A stretch of DNA of 22,862 nucleotides, taken from contig CAMBSS010000056.1 of assembly GCA_945870465.1 (NCBI GenBank), forward strand, positions 1-22,862. The letters run 5' to 3'. The DNA comes from Bordetella parapertussis. GTDB taxonomy: Bacteria; Pseudomonadota; Gammaproteobacteria; Burkholderiales; SG8-41. Position 1 is the stretch's first letter. Each line of letters opens with the position of its first letter. Made by a program: the position numbers and the translations under genes. A model generated the notes under the pieces. It worked only from the letters and a program-made list of their open reading frames with translations. It searched no databases and was not told the origin of the DNA. Below are positions 15,745-22,862 of this stretch, piece by piece.

Positions 15745-16730
15745 GATTTGGTTACCTCGTTGATAAGCGGCTGTCTGGCTTTCCAGCGCTTGAGATTGTC
15801 GAGAAAAAGCGTGTTGATGCGCGGGTCGCTGCCGGCGGAAGCACCCGCGTTGTGCGGCGTGACGACCACGTTGGGCATGTCCCACAGCGGCGATGCGGCG
15901 GGCAGCGGTTCCTGCATGAAGACGTCGAGGTAAGCGCCGGCAATGTGACCGCTTTGGAGTGCGGCGACCAACGCCGCTTCGTCTACCACTTCGCCGCGGC
16001 TGATGTTGATGACGTAAGCGCCGCGTGGCAGCTTGGCGAGCAGCGCCGCATTGACCATGCCGCGCGTCTCATCGGTGAGAGGGCAGGCGATCACCAGCCA
16101 GTCAGATTTCGGCAGCAGCTCGTTGAGTTTGTCGGGCGTGTGCATTTCGTCGATGTGCTCGACGCGCGCGGCACTGCGGCGCACCCCGATCGTGTTAAAG
16201 CCAAGCAGCCGCGCCAGGCGCGCGATTTCGACGCCGATAGGGCCGAGGCCGTAAACCAGCATGGTCTGGCCGCGCAGATCGCGCGGGAAATCCGCCGGCA
16301 GCATGGGGTTCCACTTGTGCTCGCGCTGACCGGCCAGCCAGCGCGGAAAATTACGCGCGAGCAGCAGCATGCCGGCGATCGCAGTCTGCGCGATGGGCGC
16401 CGCAGCGGTGCCGGATGACGTGGTCAGCCGCACACCGCGTTCAAGCACGCTGGCAAACACCGGGTGATCGACGCCGGCGTTGAACACCTGCATCCATTTG
16501 AGCGCAGTCGCTTTGCGCGTCGCCGAGAAAAACTGCTTGGTATGCGAGGGAAATATGTCGCTGCTGAAATAGGCCACGCTGGCGCGCGCGGCGTCCGCAT
16601 CGGCAATGCGCGCTTCCGGGTCGGCCGGCAGCACCAGCAGTTCGAGGTCGACGCTGTTGTTTTTGGCGGCGGCAACGAAATCCGCGCCATATTTGGCGTT
16701 AAAGCGATGCGAGACGAGCAAGCCGGCCAC
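15741..16730 (-). CDS. D-isomer-specific 2-hydroxyacid dehydrogenase
   Basis: This 329-residue NAD(P)-dependent oxidoreductase interconverts a 2-hydroxyacid and a 2-oxoacid. The nucleotide-binding motif GLGPIG is at 161-166. The catalytic triad is Arg245 (NISRGEVVDE), Glu274 (DVFMQEPLP) and His293 (TPHNAG). Arg-Arg at 184-185 after the second strand (GVRRSA) replaces the acidic residue typical of strict NAD enzymes, hinting at NADP(H) preference as in glyoxylate/hydroxypyruvate reductases. The start is GTG with AGAGGA 8 bases upstream. It is the first gene of the long minus-strand run and overlaps Bug5 by 4 bases. Confidence 0.92.
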   Translation of the reverse strand: MAGLLVSHRFNAKYGADFVAAAKNNSVDLELLVLPADPEARIADADAARASVAYFSSDIFPSHTKQFFSATRKATALKWMQVFNAGVDHPVFASVLERGVRLTTSSGTAAAPIAQTAIAGMLLLARNFPRWLAGQREHKWNPMLPADFPRDLRGQTMLVYGLGPIGVEIARLARLLGFNTIGVRRSAARVEHIDEMHTPDKLNELLPKSDWLVIACPLTDETRGMVNAALLAKLPRGAYVINISRGEVVDEAALVAALQSGHIAGAYLDVFMQEPLPAASPLWDMPNVVVTPHNAGASAGSDPRINTLFLDNLKRWKARQPLINEVTKS

Positions 16731-18009
<1,279 letters not shown>

Positions 18010-18070
18010 AGAGAGAAAAATTCCCTCCCTGGCCTCGGCAAGGGTTAGGGTGGGGCAGGGATTGAACGAA
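18010..18070. repeat. Short C/G-run intergenic element downstream of dapE
   Basis: After the dapE stop, TTCCCTCCCT (18021-18030) faces AGGGTTAGGGTGGGGCAGGG (18041-18060), giving an imperfect hairpin. The AGGGTTAGGGTGGGG string resembles intergenic repeats I know to be common in betaproteobacteria. There is no T-run after it, so a rho-independent terminator is not supported. Confidence 0.35.
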
Positions 18071-18220
18071 ATGCCGACCTTCGAAGTTGATGGCATGAAA
18101 CTTATCAAGCGCATCGCGTCGGTCGCGCGCGACGGAAAACTCGTGAAGGTGTTTTACCCGGTGTTTCCGTCGGACCGGAATGCAGGGGATGTGATCGGAT
18201 GGCTGGGAGCCAGTCGGTAG
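18071..18220 (+). CDS. Possible small protein, 49 residues, unrecognised
   Basis: An ATG at 18071 opens a frame of 49 codons ending at a TAG (18218-18220), starting MPTFEVDGMKLIKRIASVAR. About two thirds of its third codon positions are G or C, similar to the neighbours, and composition is protein-like with basic and hydrophobic residues. No convincing ribosome binding site precedes it. I recognise no family. Its stop codon overlaps the left arm of a perfect inverted repeat. It could be a remnant of a longer gene, since the 230 bases downstream of dapE are otherwise empty. Confidence 0.3.
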   Translation: MPTFEVDGMKLIKRIASVARDGKLVKVFYPVFPSDRNAGDVIGWLGASR

Positions 18221-18253
18221 TTATACTAGCTCGCGCGGTTTTCTAGTATAACT
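18219..18253. promoter_or_regulatory. Perfect 11-bp inverted repeat, candidate operator
   Basis: AGTTATACTAG (18219-18229) and CTAGTATAACT (18243-18253) are exact reverse complements around a 13-base GC-rich spacer. The arms are AT-rich in a GC-rich region. It lies about 30 bases upstream of a candidate promoter and 100 bases before the antitoxin gene. A protein-binding site or a hairpin is possible. A four-T run lies in the loop rather than after the stem, so a terminator is unlikely. Confidence 0.5.
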
Positions 18254-18283
18254 TCGGCTCTGTCGTATGCTTGCCCATGGTCC

Positions 18284-18312
18284 TTGAATCCTCCCGGCCA
18301 GCGACGTAAACT
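18284..18312 (+). promoter_or_regulatory. Candidate sigma70 promoter of the toxin-antitoxin pair
   Basis: TTGAAT (18284-18289) and TAAACT (18307-18312) are separated by exactly 17 bases. Each matches the consensus hexamer at four of six positions. Transcription would start near 18319, about 33 bases before the antitoxin ATG. Confidence 0.4.
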
Positions 18313-18351
18313 GCGCTCAAGCGCTCAAGAAGTGTCTCATCGGAGATGGCT

Positions 18352-18582
18352 ATGGAACTCTTGGACAGGATTACCGTTGAGCCTGGAAAACGCGGCGGGA
18401 AACCCTGCGTGCGGGGTCTTCGTATCACTGTATACGACGTTCTCGGCTGGCTCGCCGCCGGAATGACGGAACCGGAGATACTGGCCGACTATCCTGAACT
18501 CGTCAGCGAAGATATCCGGGCTTGCCTCACTTACGCGGCCGAGCGCGAACATCGGATCGTCCGGATGCCGCGCTCCGCGTGA
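18352..18582 (+). CDS. DUF433 antitoxin
   Basis: This 76-residue protein is of the DUF433 (VapB45-like) family of DNA-binding antitoxins. Hallmarks are ELLDRITVEPGKRGGKPCVRG near the N-terminus, RITVYDVLGWLAAGMTEPEIL (helix-turn-helix-like), then DYPELVSEDIRACLTYAAERE. Two ATGs are in frame; GGAG (18342-18345) sits 6 bases before the one at 18352 but touches the one at 18346, so the later start is chosen. The TGA overlaps the toxin's GTG (GTGA at 18579-18582). The pair is probably autoregulated through the upstream region, where a promoter-like sequence and an inverted repeat lie. Confidence 0.88.
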   Translation: MELLDRITVEPGKRGGKPCVRGLRITVYDVLGWLAAGMTEPEILADYPELVSEDIRACLTYAAEREHRIVRMPRSA

Positions 18583-18911
18583 AGCTGCTGCTCGACCAGA
18601 ATCTTTCGTCCCGCTTTCTCGATCAGCTCTCCGCCCGTTTCCCGGGATCGACCCACACCGGTATCGCTGGTCTTGGTCGCGCAGCTGACTTGCAGATATG
18701 GGATTACGCGAAGCAGAATGATTTAACCGTCGTAACCAAGGACATGGATTTCTACGAACTTGCTCTCGCGCGCGGCATTCCGCCCAAGATCGTCTGGTTG
18801 CGTTGCGGAAACGTGAACAACCGTTATCTGCTGGCGCTTCTGCTCAAAGACGCCGATACAATTGCGGCATTCATCGAGGAACCGGAAAGCATCTGCCTCG
18901 AACTCTCGTAG
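18579..18911 (+). CDS. DUF5615 PIN-like toxin
   Basis: This 110-residue protein starts at a GTG overlapping the antitoxin stop. It fits the DUF5615 / Mut7-C-like PIN fold, the usual partner of DUF433. Visible landmarks are KLLLDQNLS with Asp6, GRAADLQIWDYAK (Asp37), VVTKDMDF (52-58, Asp55 and Asp57) and WLRCGN (73-78). The acidic residues would bind metal for RNA cleavage, as known for PIN-domain nucleases, though activity of this family is less well established. A longer frame from 18522 lies inside the antitoxin and is rejected. The pair sits alone between convergent and unrelated genes, typical for a mobile toxin-antitoxin locus. Confidence 0.87.
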   Translation: MKLLLDQNLSSRFLDQLSARFPGSTHTGIAGLGRAADLQIWDYAKQNDLTVVTKDMDFYELALARGIPPKIVWLRCGNVNNRYLLALLLKDADTIAAFIEEPESICLELS

Positions 18912-19003
18912 CTGTTGCCGCGCTCCCGGTTTCGTGAAGCATGGGTAAGAACTGGTTCTCGCACGCCATTTCCAAACGCGAAGTGATCAGGGCTGTGCAA
19001 ACT
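18912..19003. other. Convergent intergenic gap
   Basis: This 92-base space lies between the toxin stop and the oxidoreductase stop, where two transcripts meet. I see no stem followed by a T-run on either strand and no further ORF. Confidence 0.4.
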
Positions 19004-19975
19004 TCAGTCTTCTTCAACCAGTTTCAAAAGTATCTCTGCGTTCCGCGCGCCTTCGACGGCATCAACTGCCGGCTTTCTTTTCTGCAGGATGGCCTGGACA
19101 AAGTCGTCGAGCTGTCCGTCAAACGGATTGGCGATGGGAAAATCGAAATTGCCCTCGTTCGTCCAGATGCGTCCCGCGCCGTCGCGTCCAAAGGTGCCTT
19201 CGCAAATCACCCAGCCCTTGGCGCCGTAAATCTCGAGCCGGTTGGGCGCTTCGAAAAGAACCGACGAGCATATTTCCGCGGTCGCTCCGCCTTTAAACCT
19301 GAATACTGCTGCGGCAGTTTCGTCGTGCGGGCCTTGCCACTTTTCGTGCGCAGTCACGCACTTCATCTCTACAATCTCGCCCTGAGACGGCAGCAGAATC
19401 CAACGGCAGAGATCAAGCAGGTGAGTGCCGTTCGCCCCCAAACTCCACCAGCGGCCGACGTCCGCCGAGGCGCGCCAATTGGTCGAATCCGCCTGCTTCT
19501 CGGTCCACATGGCGCGCACATGATGGATATCGCCGAACTTTCCGCCATGAACCGCGTCGATGATGGCCTTGTGTCCTGCATGCCAGTGCAGCCGATAGCA
19601 CAGGCCCACAGTGATTTTCGCTTGCGAGCTGCTTGCGACGACTTGTGCGATGCCCTTGGCGTCGGTCGCCAGAGGTTTCTCCAGCAGCAAGTGCTTGCCG
19701 GCTTTTGCGGCAGCGACGGCCTGCTCGGCATGCAGTTTGTCCGGCGTGGCGATGATGACCGCGTCGAGCGCGGGATCCTGCAGCAATAAATCAAGCTCGG
19801 TGTATGCGGGCGTCTTCGATTGCGCTTTGAATTGCGCGGCGAATTCATTCGCCCGCTTCATATCGCGGCTCATCACGCTCCACAGTTGCGCGTGCTTCGA
19901 CCGCAGCAGAGCCGGGGCATGGCCGCCTGACGCGATCCGGCCGGTTCCCACGATTGCGATGTTCAGCTTCTTCAT
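19004..19975 (-). CDS. Gfo/Idh/MocA-family oxidoreductase
   Basis: This 323-residue NAD(P)-dependent dehydrogenase has the GTGRIA dinucleotide loop (10-15), IATPDKLHAEQ (75-85), the family EKP signature (99-101, LLLEKPLATDA) and GTHLLDL (183-189) with His185 as the likely catalytic residue. The C-terminal beta-sheet domain (about 125-300) is complete. Such enzymes oxidise or reduce sugars, cyclitols and other hydroxy compounds; the substrate is not predictable. It starts 32 bases after the LeuD-like stop and is probably in the same transcript. That makes it a candidate to act on the hydroxyacid rearranged by the LeuCD-like isomerase, though this is speculative. Confidence 0.92.
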   Translation of the reverse strand: MKKLNIAIVGTGRIASGGHAPALLRSKHAQLWSVMSRDMKRANEFAAQFKAQSKTPAYTELDLLLQDPALDAVIIATPDKLHAEQAVAAAKAGKHLLLEKPLATDAKGIAQVVASSSQAKITVGLCYRLHWHAGHKAIIDAVHGGKFGDIHHVRAMWTEKQADSTNWRASADVGRWWSLGANGTHLLDLCRWILLPSQGEIVEMKCVTAHEKWQGPHDETAAAVFRFKGGATAEICSSVLFEAPNRLEIYGAKGWVICEGTFGRDGAGRIWTNEGNFDFPIANPFDGQLDDFVQAILQKRKPAVDAVEGARNAEILLKLVEED

Positions 19976-20007
19976 TTGTCTACGAGCAAAAAATTACGTT
20001 CATCGAG

Positions 20008-20616
20008 CTACGCCAGCCACGGCAGCGCTTCGTGGTGCTTCTTCTCGAACGCCTCGATTTCCCTGATGTTCTGCATGACGAGACCAATGTCGTCGAGCCC
20101 CTTCAGCAAACGCTCTTTGTGCGTGGCATCTATTTCGAAGTGGTAGGTCGCTCCGTCCGGTCCCGTCACCGTCTGTGATTCGAGGTCGATGCCGATTTGC
20201 GCACCGGGTTGATCGCGCAATTGCTGGCGTAGCTTCTGGCAGGTCGCATCGGGCAGTATTACCGGCAGCATGCCGTTCTGCAGCTCGTTGCCGTAGTGGA
20301 TGTCGCCGAAGCTCGGCGCGATGACCGAGCGTATGCCGTAGTCCCACATTACGTAAACTGCGGCTTCACGCGACGAGCCGCAGCCGAAATTAGCACCCGC
20401 CACCAGTATCTTCGCGTCGCGATACGGCGCCTGGTTCAACACGAAATCGGCGCGGTCTTTGCCGTCGGCGTCATAGCGGATGTCGTGAAATGCCAGCTTC
20501 TGGTAGTCCGCTCCGCGCAGCTTGCGCAGGAAACGCGCCGGGATGATTTTGTCGGTGTCGATGTTCGCGAGTTCCAGCGGCGCCGCGACTCCGGTGAGTT
20601 TAGTGAATGCCTGCAT
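20008..20616 (-). CDS. leuD: LeuD-type hydro-lyase small subunit
   Basis: This 202-residue protein is the swivelling small subunit of an isopropylmalate isomerase-type enzyme. It keeps ANIDTDKIIPARFL (17-30), NFGCGSSRE (76-84), SVIAPSFGDI and GLDDIGLVMQ, and its length equals E. coli LeuD. After GCGSSRE the usual His-Ala-Pro is Ala-Ala-Val (85-87), and the following residues also depart from the standard form. ATG follows AGGAG by 7 bases. No leuB follows; instead a Gfo/Idh/MocA gene does. It may be true LeuD or a paralogue working on another 2- or 3-hydroxy dicarboxylic acid. Confidence 0.88.
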   Translation of the reverse strand: MQAFTKLTGVAAPLELANIDTDKIIPARFLRKLRGADYQKLAFHDIRYDADGKDRADFVLNQAPYRDAKILVAGANFGCGSSREAAVYVMWDYGIRSVIAPSFGDIHYGNELQNGMLPVILPDATCQKLRQQLRDQPGAQIGIDLESQTVTGPDGATYHFEIDATHKERLLKGLDDIGLVMQNIREIEAFEKKHHEALPWLA

Positions 20617-20649
20617 CTGTTAGCTCCTAAAACATACAATCTTCAATCT

Positions 20650-20795
20650 TTAACCGCGAAGGACGCGAAGGACGCGAAGGAAAACGAAGAACAAGAAAGG
20701 AACGAGCGCGAACAATTGTTTTCAAATTTCCTTCTTGCTTTGTATTTATTTGTTTTGCCTTTGATTCCCTTTGCGTCCTTCGCGTCCTTTGCGGT
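20650..20795. repeat. Intergenic inverted repeat with 9-bp tandem units (locus D)
   Basis: Between the LeuC and LeuD genes, three 9-base steps of GCGAAGGAC (20656-20682) face reverse-complement copies CGTCCTTCG, CGTCCTTTG, CGGT (20774-20795). The arms match over about 28 bases with two or three mismatches. About 85 AT-rich bases separate them and can pair partly. The transcript can form a long hairpin between two genes whose products are needed in equal amounts. The type is known as a common intergenic repeat in proteobacteria; its function is unclear. Confidence 0.75.
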
Positions 20796-20802
20796 GAAAG
20801 CT

Positions 20803-22209
20803 TTAACTCATTAGTTTGCGCACGTCGGTAAGCTTGCCGCTTACGGCTGCGGCTGCGACCATCGCGGGACTCATCAGATGGGTGCGCGCACCCTTGCCCT
20901 GGCGGCCTTCGAAATTGCGGTTTGACGTGGATGCGCAGCGCTCGCCGGCCGGCACGCTGTCGCCGTTGGTGGCAGCGCAGCTCGAACAGCCCGAAGCGCG
21001 CCAGTCGAAACCTGCCGCGATGAATATCTTGTCCAAGCCTTCGGCTTCGGCCTGGCGCTTGACCGTGCTCGACCCCGGCGACACCCACGCGGGCACCAGG
21101 CTTTTTCTGCCTTTCAGCACCGCAGCAGCGGCGCGCAGGTCTTCGATGCGGCCGTTGGTGCAGGTGCCGATGAAAGCGCGGTGTATTTTCAGACCGTCGA
21201 GCGGCGTGCCGGGCGAGAGGTCCATATAAAGCAGTGCTTGTTCCATGTGCTGGCGTTTATTGGCGTCGCCTGCCGATGCGGGATCAGGCACCGCCGTGGT
21301 GATCGATACGGCTTCCTCGGGACTGGTGCCCCAGGTGACCATGGGTGCGAGTGTTGCGGCATCGAGCGTCACTTCGCGGTTGAAGCGCGCATCACCGTCG
21401 CTCGCCAGCGAACGCCAGAACTTGACGGCCAAGTCCCAATGGGCGCCCTGCGGTGCGAACTCGCGGCCCTTCAGGTAAGCGTAGGTCTTGTCGTCCGGCG
21501 CGATCATGCCCGAGCGCGCGCCGGCTTCGATTGCCATGTTGCAGACGGTAAGGCGGCCTTCCATGCTGAGCGCGCGGATTGCGTCGCCGGCAAATTCAAT
21601 CGCGCAGCCGATGCCGCCGGCAGTGCCGATTTTCGCGATGATGGCGAGCACGATGTCCTTGGCGGTGACGCCGGCAGGCGCGACACCATCGACCGTCACG
21701 CGCAAAGTTTTCGGCTTCTTCTGCCACAGGCATTGCGTCGCGAGTATCTGCTTCAATTGCGAAGCGCCGATGCCGATCGCGTACGCACCGAACGCGCCGT
21801 GCGTCGACGTATGCGAATCGCCGCAGGTGATGATGAGGCCGGGCTGCGTAATGCCGAGCTCCGGGCCGAGCACGTGCACGATCCCCTGTTGCGGATGCTC
21901 GAGGCCGTAATAATTCTTGATGTCGTTGGCCTTGGTGTTTTGCGCGAAAAGGTCGAGCATGTTGCGCATTTCGGGATCGGTGACGGCGGCCATGCCCTGG
22001 TCGCGGTTGCGCGTCGGCACATAGTGATCGGCGGTGGCGAAGGTCTGGCGCGGCTTGCGCACCTTGCGGCCGTCAACGGCGAGCGCTGTGAATGCGTGAA
22101 AAGAACCTTCATGCACAAAGTTGCGGTCGACGTGCAACAGCGCTTCGTTCTCGCCGCGCATGACGATCACGTGGCGGTCCCAGATTTTTTCGAACATGGT
22201 TTGCGGCAT
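20803..22209 (-). CDS. leuC: LeuC-type hydro-lyase large subunit
   Basis: This 468-residue aconitase-superfamily subunit carries a [4Fe-4S] cluster held by Cys350 (FIGTCTNGR), Cys408 and Cys411 (GCSSC). With LeuD it would convert 2-isopropylmalate to 3-isopropylmalate by dehydration and rehydration. Other landmarks are VHEGSFHAFTAL (32-43), ATADHYVPT (58-66), CGDSHTSTHGAFG (129-141), and the closing CASTSNRNFEGRQGKGARTHL (425-445). The segment after Cys408 reads SSCAATNGDSVPAGER, whereas typical LeuC has SMCLxMN, a departure near the cluster. ATG follows GGAGG by 7 bases. The gene heads a minus-strand unit with LeuD and a Gfo/Idh/MocA gene. Confidence 0.93.
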   Translation of the reverse strand: MPQTMFEKIWDRHVIVMRGENEALLHVDRNFVHEGSFHAFTALAVDGRKVRKPRQTFATADHYVPTRNRDQGMAAVTDPEMRNMLDLFAQNTKANDIKNYYGLEHPQQGIVHVLGPELGITQPGLIITCGDSHTSTHGAFGAYAIGIGASQLKQILATQCLWQKKPKTLRVTVDGVAPAGVTAKDIVLAIIAKIGTAGGIGCAIEFAGDAIRALSMEGRLTVCNMAIEAGARSGMIAPDDKTYAYLKGREFAPQGAHWDLAVKFWRSLASDGDARFNREVTLDAATLAPMVTWGTSPEEAVSITTAVPDPASAGDANKRQHMEQALLYMDLSPGTPLDGLKIHRAFIGTCTNGRIEDLRAAAAVLKGRKSLVPAWVSPGSSTVKRQAEAEGLDKIFIAAGFDWRASGCSSCAATNGDSVPAGERCASTSNRNFEGRQGKGARTHLMSPAMVAAAAVSGKLTDVRKLMS

Positions 22210-22311
22210 CAGGTGTCCTCCGGTTGAATTGAAAGCTTAGCATGCCGCGCACGGCTGGGGAGGGCGTCACTTCGTGTATTATCGGTGCGCATACATCGGG
22301 GGAGAACAAGC
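22210..22311. promoter_or_regulatory. Divergent promoter region between leuC-like and SDR genes
   Basis: This 102-base gap must contain the promoters for two divergent genes. On the plus strand TATTAT (22277-22282) matches a -10 box at five of six positions and lies about 30 bases before the SDR start, but no good -35 is visible. No leader peptide, T-box or riboswitch-like structure is apparent. Confidence 0.35.
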
Positions 22312-22862
22312 ATGGGATTGAAAGGCAAAACGGCATTGATCACCGGTTCGACCGGCGGCATCGGCGAAGCGTTTGCGCGGGCGTTCGCTGCGGAAGGCTG
22401 CAACATCGTGCTCAACGGGTTCGGCGAAGCGGCCGATATCGAAAATCTGCGCAAGGACATTGCGAAAAGCGGTACAGAAGTTGTTTACGATACCGCCGAC
22501 GTCGGCAAACCGGCCGATGTCGAGAAGATGATCAACGCCGCGCTAAAACGTTTCGGCGCGGTCGATATCCTGATCAACAACGCCGTGACGCGTCACTACG
22601 CGCCAGTCGAAGCGTTCCCTGTCGATAAATGGGATTTGGCGCTGGCGGTGAACCTGTCGGCGGCATTTCACACCATACGGCTCGCGCTGCCCGAAATGAA
22701 AAAGCGCAACTGGGGCCGCATCATCAACATGGCTTCCATCCATGCGACCAAATTGGTCAAGGACCGTATCGACTACATGACGACCAAGGCGGCGATCGTC
22801 GGCATGACGCGCGCCGTTGCGCTCGAATGTTCTACGACCGGCGTGACTTGCAATGCGATCGC
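22312..22862 (+). CDS. SDR-family dehydrogenase, 3-hydroxybutyrate dehydrogenase-like (truncated by window edge)
   Basis: The ATG follows GGGGGAG by 7 bases, and 183 codons are visible before the edge. The Rossmann motif TGSTGGIG is at 11-18 and VLNGFGEA at 33-40, as in D-3-hydroxybutyrate dehydrogenases. The catalytic tetrad is Asn114, Ser142, Tyr155 and Lys159 (YMTTK). The structural motif NNAG is replaced by NNAV (89-92), and the loop after Ser142 differs from BdhA, so the substrate may be another beta-hydroxyacid. It is divergent from the LeuC-like gene and may belong to the same pathway. The C-terminal third is outside the window. Confidence 0.9.
   Translation, partial: MGLKGKTALITGSTGGIGEAFARAFAAEGCNIVLNGFGEAADIENLRKDIAKSGTEVVYDTADVGKPADVEKMINAALKRFGAVDILINNAVTRHYAPVEAFPVDKWDLALAVNLSAAFHTIRLALPEMKKRNWGRIINMASIHATKLVKDRIDYMTTKAAIVGMTRAVALECSTTGVTCNAI

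Noticed and set aside
15745..15885. Extension of Bug5 to 15885
   Set aside because: It overlaps the dehydrogenase gene in another frame and puts 47 basic residues ahead of a complete signal peptide.
22210..22311. Leucine leader peptide or riboswitch upstream of leuC
   Set aside because: There is no Leu-rich short ORF, attenuator stem or T-box motif in the 102-base gap.

Overview
The window is GC-rich bacterial chromosome. The most likely source is a betaproteobacterium of the Burkholderiales or a relative. The main reason is five separate periplasmic binding proteins of the Bug/TctC family within 16 kb, an expansion typical of that group. Other support comes from ATGA-coupled catabolic genes, a split acyl-CoA dehydrogenase pair, an ADP-forming acyl-CoA synthetase, and intergenic hairpins built from short tandem repeats. 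This is inferred from protein families read by eye; no database search was run.

Layout. Bases 1-107 look like the end of an IS256-type insertion sequence entering from the left edge. From 194 to 16730 every gene lies on the minus strand. In transcription order (right to left) they are: D-2-hydroxyacid dehydrogenase, Bug5, ADP-forming acyl-CoA synthetase, acyl-CoA dehydrogenase large and small subunits, Bug4, enoyl-CoA hydratase, DMT exporter, Bug3, MmgE/PrpD protein, alpha/beta hydrolase, Bug2, a GatC/AtzG-like small protein, an amidase, and Bug1. Many junctions overlap by 4 bp or are separated by 0-12 bp. The wider junctions are mostly filled by hairpin-type repeats at 4816-4910, 7313-7379, 9142-9236 and 10216-10324. 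I read this as several small 'binding protein plus catabolic enzyme' cassettes lying in series. Together they would import organic acids or amides, hydrolyse or CoA-activate them, and degrade them by beta-oxidation-like steps. No TctA/TctB membrane components are present.

Right part. dapE (lysine/diaminopimelate synthesis) is divergent at 16876-18009 on the plus strand. It is followed by a possible 49-codon ORF, a perfect 11-bp inverted repeat, and a DUF433/DUF5615 toxin-antitoxin pair at 18352-18911. From 19004 to 22209 on the minus strand lies a LeuC-LeuD-type hydro-lyase followed by a Gfo/Idh/MocA oxidoreductase. There is no leuB, and residues next to the usual LeuC and LeuD motifs differ from the canonical ones. 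A divergent SDR gene resembling 3-hydroxybutyrate dehydrogenase runs off the right edge.

The points most worth following up are the AtzG-like/amidase/Bug module, the set of tandem-unit inverted-repeat elements at operon junctions (one of which is read through into a signal peptide), the atypical LeuCD cluster, and the inverted repeat upstream of the toxin-antitoxin pair. I found no rRNA, tRNA, CRISPR array or phage genes.
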